Origin: UBA4971 sp900019985
GTDB taxonomy: Bacteria; Bacillota; SHA-98; UBA4971
NCBI GenBank assembly: GCA_050949175.1
Contig: JBMNFG010000011.1
Span: 124,001 to 188,000, forward strand
DNA length: 64,000 bases
Direction: 5' to 3'
The notes under the pieces are model-generated. The model made no database searches, was not told the origin of the DNA, and saw only the letters and a list, made by a program, of their open reading frames with translations. Below are positions 1 to 9,400 of this stretch, piece after piece. The first letter of the stretch is position 1, and each line of letters starts with the position of its first letter. The position numbers and the translations under genes were made by a program.

Positions 1-412
1 CCCTGGTCTTCGGCTCAGGCATAGTAAGTCCGTCAATAACCAAGACCTTCTCATTCTCAGCTTTAGAAGATAACGCTGATAACAGTGCAATCCTCCGAGC
101 CTTCTTCGGCAAATTGTACCTGTACTTCCTCGGCCTCGGGCCGAATGTTATCCCTCCGCCTCTCCAAATGGGAGATACGCGGCTACCATGTCTTGCTCTT
201 CCAGTTCCCTTTTGCCGCCAGGGCTTCGATCCACCCCCGGCAACTTCGCTCCTGGTTTTCGCTTTCGCTGTACCAAGGCGTTCCGAAGCCAGCTGCATCA
301 CGACAGCCTCATGGAGAACATGCTCATTGACAGGGACCCCGAAGACCGAGGCAGGGAGCTCGTAGTCGCCTATTTTCTCGCCGTTCATGTTGTATAGAGG
401 CGCTGTTGGCAT
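1..412 (-). CDS. rplD: 50S ribosomal protein L4, partial (C-terminus beyond window)
   Basis: This is the N-terminal part of ribosomal protein L4, a 23S rRNA-binding assembly protein of the large subunit whose extended loop lines the exit tunnel. Translated from the ATG at 412, it begins MPTAPLYNMNGEKIGDYELP. It contains the L4 signatures GTGRARHGSRVSPIWRGGG and GPRPRKYRYNLPKKARR. The start lies 14 nt after the rplC stop codon and is preceded by GAGGTAGGTGAT, so translation is probably coupled to rplC. The gene runs off the window at base 1, so about 137 codons are visible of roughly 205 expected. The order S10-L3-L4 is the standard start of the S10 operon. In some bacteria L4 also represses this operon, which cannot be judged here. 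Confidence 0.95.
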   Translation of the reverse strand, partial: MPTAPLYNMNGEKIGDYELPASVFGVPVNEHVLHEAVVMQLASERLGTAKAKTRSEVAGGGSKPWRQKGTGRARHGSRVSPIWRGGGITFGPRPRKYRYNLPKKARRIALLSALSSKAENEKVLVIDGLTMPEPKTR

Positions 413-426
413 CCAGATCACCTACC

Positions 427-1074
427 TCACTTCTTGTTCTTTGCCGCCCTGCTCTTAACTGCTTCTCTGATAATAAGCAGTGAACCGCGTCGTCCGGGAA
501 CTGACCCTTTGACAAGCATCAAGTTCCGCTCAGGATCTACCTTGACGACTTTAAGGTTTTGGATCGTTACGCGCTCTCCTCCGAGGCGGCCCGGGAGTTT
601 TCTGCCCTTGAGCACCCGCGCAGGACCGGTTGCACCGAGTGCGCCCGGACGGCGATGGTACATTGACCCATGGCTCATAGGGCCTCTCCTAAAGTTCCAT
701 CTCTTGATCGCGCCTGCGAATCCTTTCCCGATAGACGTTCCGGTAATATCAACCAAGTCGCCCTCGCTAAATATGTCAGCTTTGATCTCCGAGCCTACCT
801 CGTGCGGCAAATCTTCCGAGGCCCTGAATTCCCTAAGATAGCGCACCGGGCGGACTTTGTGACGCTTGAAATGGCCCATGTCCGGCTTATTGACAAGGCG
901 CTCACGAATATCGCCAAAACCTAACTGAATTGCGTAGTAGCCGTCTTTTTCCATGGCCTTCTTTTGAACGACTACACACGGGCCGGCTTCTATTACTGTA
1001 ACCGGAATTGCATGCCCATCATCGGTGAATATCTGTGTCATTCCAAGCTTCTTACCTAATATTCCCTTTGCCAT
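427..1074 (-). CDS. rplC: 50S ribosomal protein L3
   Basis: Ribosomal protein L3 binds 23S rRNA near its 3' end and helps form the peptidyl-transferase centre. The 215-residue product starts MAKGILGKKLGMTQIF, the canonical L3 N-terminus, and contains GTSIGKGFAGAIKRWNF and RGPMSHGSMYHRRPGALGA, the loop that reaches the catalytic centre and carries the conserved Gln/Gly-rich region. The length is normal for the family. It sits between rpsJ (upstream, 62 nt gap) and rplD, the usual S10-operon order, and its stop almost touches the rplD ribosome-binding site. Nothing is unusual in the coding sequence. Confidence 0.97.
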   Translation of the reverse strand: MAKGILGKKLGMTQIFTDDGHAIPVTVIEAGPCVVVQKKAMEKDGYYAIQLGFGDIRERLVNKPDMGHFKRHKVRPVRYLREFRASEDLPHEVGSEIKADIFSEGDLVDITGTSIGKGFAGAIKRWNFRRGPMSHGSMYHRRPGALGATGPARVLKGRKLPGRLGGERVTIQNLKVVKVDPERNLMLVKGSVPGRRGSLLIIREAVKSRAAKNKK

Positions 1075-1136
1075 TTACCTCGCACCCCCTTCGTTGCCAC
1101 ATTCACCACTACACCCGCCTGGGTTACGAGGTGAGG

Positions 1137-1445
1137 TTAGAGTTTAATCTCAATACCTACGCCTGCCGGCAAGTCCAGCCTGGTAAGATCATCAATGGTC
1201 TTTTGCGTAGGTTCGATAATGTCAATAAGCCTCTTATGAGTCCTCATTTCAAATTGTTCCCTCGAGTCCTTATCCACGTGTACAGATCTTAACACTGTAT
1301 ACACGCTTCGTTCCGTAGGCAACGGAATAGGACCCGAAACCCTGGCTCCACTTCGACGTGCAGTCTCTACGATCTTTTCTGCTGACTGATCCAAGAGCCT
1401 GTGGTCGAATGCTTTTAGTTTAATTCTGATCCTCTGCTCAGCCAT
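1137..1445 (-). CDS. rpsJ: 30S ribosomal protein S10
   Basis: S10 (NusE) is a small-subunit head protein that also pairs with NusB and NusG in transcription-translation coupling. The 102-residue product starts MAEQRIRIKLKAFDHRLLDQ and contains SGPIPLPTERSVYTVLRS, the typical S10 loop. A longer in-frame reading exists, but the ATG at 1445 is preceded by AAGGAGGA with 8-9 nt spacing, and family members start here. It is the first gene of the S10 operon. It lies 174 nt downstream of tuf with a strong hairpin in between, so S10 may be transcribed both from tuf read-through and from an unrecognised promoter. Confidence 0.97.
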   Translation of the reverse strand: MAEQRIRIKLKAFDHRLLDQSAEKIVETARRSGARVSGPIPLPTERSVYTVLRSVHVDKDSREQFEMRTHKRLIDIIEPTQKTIDDLTRLDLPAGVGIEIKL

Positions 1446-1549
1446 GATCTTACTTCCTCCTTGCAGCCGTCTGATCAAGTTCGCAGACTCGCTCCCCTGA
1501 AATTCCCCTGCCTAGGCAAGCAACCTCCAGGTTCACAGCTTGCAGCAAG

Positions 1550-1582
1550 GGGCCGGGTCGACGACGGGTACAAACCCGGCCC
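1550..1582 (-). terminator. GC-rich hairpin between tuf and rpsJ (possible attenuator/processing site)
   Basis: On the minus strand GGGCCGGGT and ACCCGGCCC form a perfect 9-bp stem around a 15-nt loop, just after the tuf stop codon. No U-run follows, so it is not a textbook intrinsic terminator. It could be an mRNA-stabilising end, a Rho-dependent end or a partial attenuator separating the very abundant tuf message from rpsJ. The stem is seen directly; the role is inferred. Confidence 0.5.
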
Positions 1583-1619
1583 GTTTATTCATCATTCTTA
1601 CGATAGTGCACGCACGACT

Positions 1620-2825
1620 CTACTGGATTATTGATGAGACAACACCTTTACCGATTGTGCGGCCGCCTTCACGGATAGCGAAGCGGAGGCCTTCCTCAAG
1701 GGCGATAGGTGTAATCAGCTCAATAGACATGGTAATATTGTCGCCAGGCATTACCATCTCGACTCCCTCAGGAAGCACAGCAGTGCCTGTTACGTCAGTG
1801 GTCCTGAAGTAGAACTGCGGACGGTACCCTGTAAAGAACGGTGTATGCCTTCCGCCCTCGTCCTTGGACAGGACGTAAACTTCGCCCTTGAACTTCGTGT
1901 GGGGCTTGATGGATCCCGGTTTCGCAAGGACTTGACCTCTTTCGATCTCGTCCTTCTCTACACCCCTCAGAAGAACACCGATGTTATCTCCGGCTACACC
2001 CTCTTCAAGGGTCTTACGGAACATCTCTACGCCTGTGACTACAGTAGTCCTGGACTCATCAGTAAGCCCGACGATTTCTACCTGCTCCCCTACCTTGACT
2101 CTTCCTCTCTCTACCCTGCCTGTGGCTACTGTGCCGCGGCCGGTGATGGAGAAAACGTCCTCAACAGGCATTAGGAACGGCTTGTCAATGTCACGCTCAG
2201 GCGTGGGAACGTAGCTGTCAACTGCATCCATAAGCTCGAGGATACGGCCACACCACTTGCAGTCGCGGCTTCCGCAACCGCACTCCAAAGCCTTTAGAGC
2301 GGAACCACGTACAAATGGGATGTCGTCTCCGGGGAACTCATACTTGGACAGGAGCTCCCTGACTTCCATCTCTACGAGATCTACCAGCTCTTCTTCGCCT
2401 TCCATTCTGTCGCACTTGTTAAGGAACACAACGATATAAGGAACACCTACCTGCCTGGCAAGGAGTATGTGCTCCCTGGTCTGGGGCATCGGTCCATCCT
2501 CTGCGCTTACCACGAGAATAGCACCGTCCATCTGAGCTGCTCCGGTAATCATGTTCTTGACATAGTCAGCGTGTCCCGGGCAGTCAACGTGAGCATAGTG
2601 CCTGTTTTGAGTTTCATACTCAACGTGATAAGTAGAGATGGTGATACCGCGCTCCCTCTCTTCAGGAGCCTTGTCGATCTCGTCAAACTTCCTGTAGTCT
2701 GCCAAGCCTGCTTGACTCAGAACAAGCGTAATTGCTGACGTCAGCGTCGTTTTACCATGGTCAATGTGTCCGATAGTCCCGACGTTGACATGGGGTTTTG
2801 TCCTCTCAAATTTCTGCTTGGCCAT
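1620..2825 (-). CDS. tuf: Elongation factor Tu
   Basis: EF-Tu is the GTPase that delivers aminoacyl-tRNA to the ribosome. The 401-residue product begins MAKQKFERTKPHVNVGTIGH and carries the G1 motif GHIDHGKT, G3 DCPGH (residues 81-85), G4 NKCD and the C-terminal barrel domains. The start at 2825 is chosen over an ATG 9 nt upstream because GGGAGG lies 9 nt before it. A small insertion after the G5 region, around residues 180-193, holds four cysteines (CGCGSRDCKWC, C182/184/189/192). Short cysteine-bearing inserts here occur in some clostridial EF-Tu proteins. They look like a metal knuckle, although metal binding is unproven. The gene follows fusA in the str operon with a 47-nt gap. Confidence 0.97.
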   Translation of the reverse strand: MAKQKFERTKPHVNVGTIGHIDHGKTTLTSAITLVLSQAGLADYRKFDEIDKAPEERERGITISTYHVEYETQNRHYAHVDCPGHADYVKNMITGAAQMDGAILVVSAEDGPMPQTREHILLARQVGVPYIVVFLNKCDRMEGEEELVDLVEMEVRELLSKYEFPGDDIPFVRGSALKALECGCGSRDCKWCGRILELMDAVDSYVPTPERDIDKPFLMPVEDVFSITGRGTVATGRVERGRVKVGEQVEIVGLTDESRTTVVTGVEMFRKTLEEGVAGDNIGVLLRGVEKDEIERGQVLAKPGSIKPHTKFKGEVYVLSKDEGGRHTPFFTGYRPQFYFRTTDVTGTAVLPEGVEMVMPGDNITMSIELITPIALEEGLRFAIREGGRTIGKGVVSSIIQ

Positions 2826-2872
2826 TCCTGTCATCCTCCCTTGGAATTGGTCTTCTTTCCATAATTAGTTTT

Positions 2873-4948
2873 TTATCTTCCCCAAGCTATAACAACGGTT
2901 TTTGCGATAGCTTCGGGCACTTCCTCGTAACGGACGAAATTCATATTATACGTCCCTCGTCCCTGTGTCAAGGATCTCAGGTCTGTCGCATATCCAAACA
3001 TTTCCGCCAGAGGAACCTGGGACTTGATAACATGGAGCTGTCCCTCTCTCTCCATACCCTGGACTTTACCGCGCCTTGCATTTATATCAGCAAGGACATC
3101 GCCTGTAAACTCCTCAGGAACCACCACTTCAACGCTCATAATCGGCTCAAGAAGACGCGGATTGGCACGCCTTACTCCGTCCTTGACCGCCATTGATGCT
3201 GCAATCCTAAACGCCATCTCTGATGAGTCTACCTCATGGTAAGAACCGTCAATCAGCACAACCTTCATATCAACCATGGGGTAACCTGCCAATTCGCCTG
3301 CTTCCATTGCGTCTTTTACGCCTGCCTCGACAGCTTGGACAAATTCCCTAGGCACTACTCCGCCTTTCGTAGCATCCTCAAACACAAACCCTTCACCACG
3401 AGGTTGAGGTGAAAGAGCAAGGACAACATGGCCGTACTGCCCTTTGCCTCCTGACTGCCTTATGAACTTCCCTTCACTTTCCACACTTGACGTAATTGTC
3501 TCCCTGTATGCCACCTGTCGCTTGCCGACATTTGCATTGACCCCGAATTCCCTGATAAGCCTATCAACGATAATCTCCAGGTGAAGTTCGCCCATACCTG
3601 ATATAACTGTCTGCCCGGTCTCAGGATCCTGCTTCACATGGAATGTAGGATCCTCATCTGTAAGCCTGGCTAAAGTCAAAGTCAGCTTATCTTCGTCTGC
3701 CTTAGTTTTTGGCTCCACTGCAACAGATATTACAGGTTCAGGAATGGATATGGTCTCAAGGATAATGGGAGCCTCCTCATCACATAAGGTGTTCCCTGTA
3801 ACAACGTCCCTGAATCCCACTGCAGCCACTATGTCACCGGCATAGGCATAGTCTGCGTCCTGACGGTGATTGGCGTGCATATGAAGGATACGGGCAAGCC
3901 TTTCCTTTTTGTTACGGCTGGCATTATACACATATGAACCTGCACGAACCGATCCGGAGTACACGCGGAAATACGTCAGCTTCCCTACGTACGGATCCGC
4001 TGCAATTTTAAAAGCCAATGCGCAAAACCGCTCATCCTCAGCAGGCAGCCGCATTTCTTCCTCACCTGTCTTCGGGTTCGTTCCGACAACAGGAGGCAGG
4101 TCTTTCGGCGCAGGCAAGTAATCTACCACTGCGTCAAGGAGAGGCTGGATTCCTTTATTCCTGAAAGCCGAACCACATAGGACAGGTATTACTTTACCTG
4201 ATAACGTCCCTTTCCTGAGGGCCGGTTTTATGGCTTCAGGTGTAATGCTCCGGCCTTCAATGTAATCTACCATAATATCGTCGTCTATCTCAGCAAGGGC
4301 TTCGATGAGTTCTTCCCTATGTTTCCGTACGTCTTCCTTAAGCTCATCAGGTATTTCCGTCTCTTTTCTCTCGATTCCCAGATCATCCATGTACACAATG
4401 GCTTTTTCATCAATCAGGTCCACAATTCCCCTGAAGTTCTCCTCAGCGCCAATGGGCAATTGAATGGGAACCGCGTTGCCGCCAAGCCTTTCTCTTACCA
4501 TTCTCACAGCACGCTCAAAATCCGCCCCAACCCTGTCCATCTTATTGACGAATATGATCCGCGGTACCTTGTAGCGATCCGCCTGGCGCCATACAGTTTC
4601 AGATTGCGGCTCTACTCCTCCGACAGCGCACAAAACTGCAACAGCTCCGTCAAGGACACGAAGCGACCTCTCAACCTCCATTGTGAAGTCCACGTGCCCG
4701 GGAGTGTCTATTATGTTAATTCGATGGTCGCGCCAATAACATGTGGTAGCAGCAGCAGTAATCGTGATCCCGCGCTCTTGCTCCTGCACCATCCAATCCA
4801 TTGTCGCAGCACCATCGTGAACTTCCCCGATCCTATGCACTCGGCCGGTATAGAAGAGGATACGCTCGGTGGTAGTAGTCTTACCTGCGTCAATATGCGC
4901 CATAATCCCTATGTTCCTTGTGTTTTCCAATGAGAACCTTTCCGCCAC
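2873..4948 (-). CDS. fusA: Elongation factor G
   Basis: EF-G is the translocase GTPase. The 691-residue product starts (GTG) VAERFSLENTRNIGIMAHID. It contains the P-loop AHIDAGKTTTTERIL, the switch-II motif DTPGHVDFT, NKMDR, and the C-terminal domain IV sequence ending near PEAIAKTVV. An in-frame TTG lies 24 nt upstream, but the GTG at 4948 has the sequence AAGGAGGGG seven nt before it and matches the family N-terminus. The length is normal (about 690-700). The gene lies between rpsG (64 nt) and tuf (47 nt). Only one EF-G copy is visible, of the canonical translocation type rather than an EF-G2 paralogue. Confidence 0.97.
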   Translation of the reverse strand: MAERFSLENTRNIGIMAHIDAGKTTTTERILFYTGRVHRIGEVHDGAATMDWMVQEQERGITITAAATTCYWRDHRINIIDTPGHVDFTMEVERSLRVLDGAVAVLCAVGGVEPQSETVWRQADRYKVPRIIFVNKMDRVGADFERAVRMVRERLGGNAVPIQLPIGAEENFRGIVDLIDEKAIVYMDDLGIERKETEIPDELKEDVRKHREELIEALAEIDDDIMVDYIEGRSITPEAIKPALRKGTLSGKVIPVLCGSAFRNKGIQPLLDAVVDYLPAPKDLPPVVGTNPKTGEEEMRLPAEDERFCALAFKIAADPYVGKLTYFRVYSGSVRAGSYVYNASRNKKERLARILHMHANHRQDADYAYAGDIVAAVGFRDVVTGNTLCDEEAPIILETISIPEPVISVAVEPKTKADEDKLTLTLARLTDEDPTFHVKQDPETGQTVISGMGELHLEIIVDRLIREFGVNANVGKRQVAYRETITSSVESEGKFIRQSGGKGQYGHVVLALSPQPRGEGFVFEDATKGGVVPREFVQAVEAGVKDAMEAGELAGYPMVDMKVVLIDGSYHEVDSSEMAFRIAASMAVKDGVRRANPRLLEPIMSVEVVVPEEFTGDVLADINARRGKVQGMEREGQLHVIKSQVPLAEMFGYATDLRSLTQGRGTYNMNFVRYEEVPEAIAKTVVIAWGR

Positions 4949-5012
4949 CTTATATCCCCTCCTTCCTTCCAAGCATTATAGCGGGAGAAGCTAAATAACC
5001 TTAGAACCAATC

Positions 5013-5483
5013 CTACCACCTATAATGAGCGAATGCCTTATTGGCTTCTGCCATCCTGTGAGTCTCTTCTCTCTTCCTTACGGAAGCTCCCTGGCCTTGA
5101 ACAGCGTCAAGAAGTTCATTGGCCAGTTTCTCAGCCATAGACTTCTCAGACCTGGCTCTGGCGTTTTGGACTATCCAACGCAGCGCCAAGGCAGAACGTC
5201 TTTCCGGCCTTACCTCAACAGGCACCTGATAAGTGGCACCGCCGACTCTACGAGGCCTGACCTCCAGGATGGGCATGACATTCTTTACCGCCCGTTCAAA
5301 CATTTCTATCGGATCTTTCCCTGTCTTTTCACCGATAATGTCCATGGCACCGTAGAAAATCGACTCTGCAGTACCCTTCTTGCCGTCAAGAAGAAGTTTA
5401 TTAATGAGTTGAGCTGCCAGCACATTACCGTACACCGGATCCGGAAGTACTTCTCGCTTAGGAATTCTGCCCCGTCTGGGCAT
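5013..5483 (-). CDS. rpsG: 30S ribosomal protein S7
   Basis: S7 nucleates assembly of the 30S head and contacts E-site tRNA. The product is 156 residues, starting MPRRGRIPKREVLPDPVYG, with the family motifs VGGATYQVPVEVRPERR and HRMAEANKAFAHYRW at the C-terminus. The ATG at 5483 is preferred to a GTG 6 nt upstream because the GGGAAGGGGG ribosome-binding site then has a 7-nt spacer. It follows rpsL with a 46-nt gap. In enterobacteria S7 is the translational repressor of the str operon; no obvious S7-site mimic was recognised here. Confidence 0.97.
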   Translation of the reverse strand: MPRRGRIPKREVLPDPVYGNVLAAQLINKLLLDGKKGTAESIFYGAMDIIGEKTGKDPIEMFERAVKNVMPILEVRPRRVGGATYQVPVEVRPERRSALALRWIVQNARARSEKSMAEKLANELLDAVQGQGASVRKREETHRMAEANKAFAHYRW

Positions 5484-5529
5484 CCGCACACCCCCTTCCC
5501 TCTCAAAAAAGCTAATTCTCTTTTACACC

Positions 5530-5946
5530 TTATGACTTAGGCCTCTTGGTTCCGTACTTTGATCGCGCCTGTCTCCTGTCAGCTACCCCCGCAGCATCGA
5601 GAGTCCCTCGCACAATATGATAACGCACACCGGGGAGGTCCTTTACTCTGCCACCTCTGATAAGGACGACAGAGTGCTCCTGGAGATTGTGTCCTATCCC
5701 AGGAACATATGCAGTCACCTCGAGACCGTTGCTCAGCCTGACCCTGGCTATCTTACGCAGTGCAGAGTTGGGCTTCTTAGGAGTTGTCGTCCTAACAACT
5801 GTGCAGACACCCCTCTTCTGCGGGGCCCCACCGGTGTACTGCGATCTCCGGGTACGAGAATTGTAAATCCACCTGAGAGCCGGAGCAGACGATTTTTGAC
5901 TTAACTTTTTGCGTCCCTTACGCACTAACTGATTGATTGTGGGCAC
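5530..5946 (-). CDS. rpsL: 30S ribosomal protein S12
   Basis: S12 controls decoding accuracy at the A site. The product starts (GTG) VPTINQLVRKGRKKLSQK and contains TPKKPNSALRK and GRVKDLPGVRYHIVRG, the two loops where streptomycin-resistance substitutions arise. The lysines at both positions are the wild-type residues. Two in-frame GTG codons are possible. The one at 5946 is chosen because it gives the conserved PTINQL N-terminus and lies about 10 nt from AAGGAGGT. The length of 138 residues is normal for Gram-positive S12. Confidence 0.96.
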   Translation of the reverse strand: MPTINQLVRKGRKKLSQKSSAPALRWIYNSRTRRSQYTGGAPQKRGVCTVVRTTTPKKPNSALRKIARVRLSNGLEVTAYVPGIGHNLQEHSVVLIRGGRVKDLPGVRYHIVRGTLDAAGVADRRQARSKYGTKRPKS

Positions 5947-5994
5947 GCTCCTTCGCACCTCCTTCCCCGAATGAACTTACCTTTACACACAACA

Positions 5995-6024
5995 TGCCCC
6001 TTCCACCTCGAGGTGCAAGGGGCA
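5995..6024 (-). promoter_or_regulatory. Near-perfect hairpin upstream of rpsL
   Basis: TGCCCCTT pairs with AAGGGGCA, and a nested CACCTC/GAGGTG stem is separated from it by one mismatch, giving about 14 bp with no real loop. It lies in the 114-nt gap between the L7Ae-like gene and rpsL. No U-run follows on the minus strand. It may be a processing or autoregulatory structure of the str operon, or a binding site at DNA level. The structure is seen; the function is inferred. Confidence 0.45.
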
Positions 6025-6060
6025 CCGCAAATCTTCTATTCGAACCCTGCAATTTCAGTC

Positions 6061-6312
6061 TCAGCTGACTAAAATTGCTGCCGAGGCGGCCCCAACTTCA
6101 ATGCCACATGCTTTCCCGAGTTGCGCCATGGTATCAACATAGACAATCTCGACGCCACTTGCTTCGCACAACTCTAATACGCTTCTTGTAATTTTCTCAT
6201 CTGCATCTTTTGCCAGGTAAACGGTTTTCGCTTCTCCCCTTTCAAGAGCTTTGATGGTCTGCTTGGTGCCTACGGCCTTACGCCGCGCCATCTTCAACTC
6301 ATCGTGGGACAT
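6061..6312 (-). CDS. rplGB: L7Ae-family kink-turn RNA-binding protein (YbxF-like)
   Basis: This is an 83-residue protein of the L7Ae/L30e/S12e superfamily, which binds kink-turn RNAs. Visible features are GTKQTIKALERGEAKTVYLAKDAD, split as the GTKQT helix and the AKTVYLAKDAD strand, followed by VEIVYVDTMAQLGKACGIEVGAASAAIL. This is the same layout as Bacillus YbxF, which occupies the same place between rpoC and rpsL. Its exact cellular partner is not established for this family. The GGGAGGA site lies about 13 nt before the ATG at 6312; an internal ATG (codon 8) is an alternative start with poorer context. It is the first gene after the str promoter. Confidence 0.9.
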   Translation of the reverse strand: MSHDELKMARRKAVGTKQTIKALERGEAKTVYLAKDADEKITRSVLELCEASGVEIVYVDTMAQLGKACGIEVGAASAAILVS

Positions 6313-6387
6313 ATCCTGTTTTCTCTCCTCCCTGGTTTTCCCCTAGATACTAAGCCGTCCAGAAGCGTACCAGCCTTGCGCCATAAC

Positions 6388-6417
6388 ATTCTAGCACTGC
6401 CTTATTACCGCTGTCAA
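6388..6417 (-). promoter_or_regulatory. SigmaA-type promoter of the str operon
   Basis: On the minus strand TTGACA (6412-6417) and TAGAAT (6388-6393) are 18 nt apart, and the -10 box is preceded by TGC (extended -10). It lies in the 133-nt gap between rpoC and the L7Ae-like gene, about 75 nt before the first start codon, so it should drive L7Ae-rpsL-rpsG-fusA-tuf independently of rpoBC. Confidence 0.8.
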
Positions 6418-6445
6418 GAACCACCGAAAAAGGATAACCCTTTGA

Positions 6446-9400
6446 TTATTCGCTGACAGCTGCATCCTCACCAAGACTGTCGTCACTGTATTCAAGGACA
6501 TCTTCACTGTCAGCCGCGGCTTCCGCCACATGGCTCACAGGAACAACATTTCTATATCGGCTCATACCTGTACCTGCAGGTATCAGTTTACCGATAATCA
6601 CGTTCTCTTTCAACCCAATCAGAGGATCCATACGGCCTTTGATCGAAGCATCTGTCAACACTCTCGTTGTTTCCTGGAAGGAAGCTGCTGACAGGAAGCT
6701 GTCAGTAGCCAGAGAAGCCTTGGTAATCCCTAAAATGACGGGCTTTGCTATAGCAGGCTGCTTCCCTTCAGCCATGACACGCGCATTCTCTTCTTCAAAT
6801 TCAAATACGTCTACAAGCCCGCCTGGGAGAAGGTCCGTATCTCCGGGATCCTCGACTTTTACTTTACGCAACATTTGCCTGATTACGACCTCAATGTGCT
6901 TATCATTGATCTCTACTCCCTGGGACCTGTATACCTCCTGAACTTCCCTTACAAGATAGCTTTGAACTGCACGAACACCTTTTACTCTGAGAATGTCGTG
7001 GGGATTTAAGGAACCTTCAGTAATTTGATCCCCTGCCGTTATGAACTGGCCTTCTCTGACTTCAAGCCTGGCGCCGTACGGGACTGTGTAAGTTTTCTCT
7101 TCTCCGTCCTCAGCCCTGACCACAACTTTTCTCGTGCCTTTTGATTCCACTATGCTTACATGGCCGTCAATCTCGCTGATGAGTGCCTGGCCTTTGGGTT
7201 TTCTCGCTTCAAACAGCTCTTCAACCCTGGGCAAACCGTGAGTGATATCATCGCCTGCTACACCGCCTGTATGGAACGTCCTCATAGTGAGCTGCGTTCC
7301 CGGCTCGCCTATGGATTGAGCAGCAATGATACCTACTGCCTCACCGACTTCCACCAGGTTTCCGGTGGCCAGGTTGCGTCCGTAGCATTTTACGCACACT
7401 CCGTACCTGGTCCTACATGTCAAAGGTGATCTGACAGTGACTTCCGTTATTCCTGCGAGCTCTATCCGCCTTGCGTCGTCTTCAAGGATTTCACAACCTA
7501 CACCTATGATTACCTCGCCTGTATCAGGGTGGACAATATCTTCACACGCGACTCTCCCGACAATCCTTTCTCGTAGAGGCTCTAACACGTCATCCCCCTG
7601 CCAGACAGCGGTAAGAGTGATTCCCTGATCCGTTCCGCAGTCCTCTTCGCGGACAATAACATCCTGGGCCACGTCCACAAGACGCCTTGTGAGGTAACCT
7701 GAGTCTGCGGTTCGAAGCGCTGTATCAGCCAGGCCTTTTCTTGTTCCGTGGGTGGAGCTGAAGTACTCAAGCACTGTCAATCCTTCACGGAAGTTGGCCT
7801 TAATCGGGAAGTCAATCGTCCGTCCTGACGGGTCAGCCACAAGGCCTCTCATTCCCGCCAGCTGGCTCAGCTGAGACACGTTTCCACGGGCTCCTGAAAT
7901 AGCCATCATGTAAACCGGATTAAGCTCGTCGAATCCGTCCAGCATTGCTTGCTGGATCCTTTCCTTTGCTTCAGTCCAGCTGTCTATGACAAGCTGGTAC
8001 CGTTCATCATTAGTTATAAGGCCCCTTCTGTGCTGCTGTTCGATTTCTTCGACTCGCTTTTCGGCTTCTTTTATGATCTGATCTTTTTCATCAGGAATAA
8101 CAATGTCCTCTACTCCCACAGTTGTGCCGGATTGTGTTGCATACCTGAACCCGATTGTCTTCAGGTTGTCAAGGATCACCGATGTTCTGGTGTTGCCGTA
8201 TTTTTGATGGCACATAGATATCAGGCGAACGAGGAACCCTTTCCTCACAGGCCGCCCCAATGGCAGCTCCTCGATGATCTCCTTTATCGGGCGCTCTTTA
8301 ACACTGTCAATGACTGCACCGGTATATTGGAACTCGTCTACCGTGCTTTCCACGGCGTCATTGATGTACGGGAAATCATCAGGAAAGATCCTGTTGAAAA
8401 CCAGCCTGCCTACTGTGGTAACAAGAAGCTTCTTATCCTTGTCTTCGTCAGTAAAGCCTATAACATGCTTTTCTTTAGGCATTCTTACGGCAATCAAAGA
8501 GTGCAGTTTTACAGCGCCTTCTTTATATGCCTTGTATGCCTCGTCAGGAGATGCAAAAAACTTGCCTTCGCCTTTTTCTCCCCTTCGAGCAATAGTCAGA
8601 TAGTAGCAACCCAGGACAAGGTCCTGTCCGGGAGTTGCTATAGGTTTGCCGTGTGCAGGCGAGAGAAGGTTATTCACAGACAGCATCAAGAGCCGTGCCT
8701 CAGCTTGCGCTTCTGCAGACAGCGGCACGTGGACAGCCATCTGGTCCCCGTCAAAGTCCGCATTATAAGCCGGGCAGACCAGCGGATGGATCTGAATCGC
8801 CTTACCTTCTACCAGCACAGGCTCGAATGCCTGGATCCCGAGGCGGTGCAAAGTCGGCGCCCTGTTCAGAAGGACAGGATGATCTTTGATAACATCTTCC
8901 AAGACATCCCATACCTCGTCACGGACTCGCTCAACCATTCGCTTCGCACTCTTGATGTTGTGGGCATATCCGTTTTCCACCAGCTTCTTCATGACAAAAG
9001 GCTTGAAAAGCTCCAATGCCATCTCTTTAGGCAGTCCGCATTGGTGCAACTTTAGCTCAGGGCCGATCACAATCACAGACCTGCCTGAATAGTCCACACG
9101 CTTGCCAAGGAGGTTCTGGCGGAATCGGCCTTGCTTACCCTTTAACATATCAGATAAGGATTTAAGGGGACGATTGCCAGGGCCTGTTACAGGCCTTCCT
9201 CTGCGTCCGTTATCGATTAGCGCATCAACTGCCTCCTGGAGCATCCTCTTTTCGTTCCTGACTATAATGTCAGGCGCATTGAGCTCAATTAGCCTTTTGA
9301 GCCGGTTGTTTCTGTTGATAACCCGCCTGTAAAGGTCATTCAGATCTGAAGTCGCGAACCTACCGCCGTCCAGCTGCACCATGGGACGGAGGTCAGGCGG

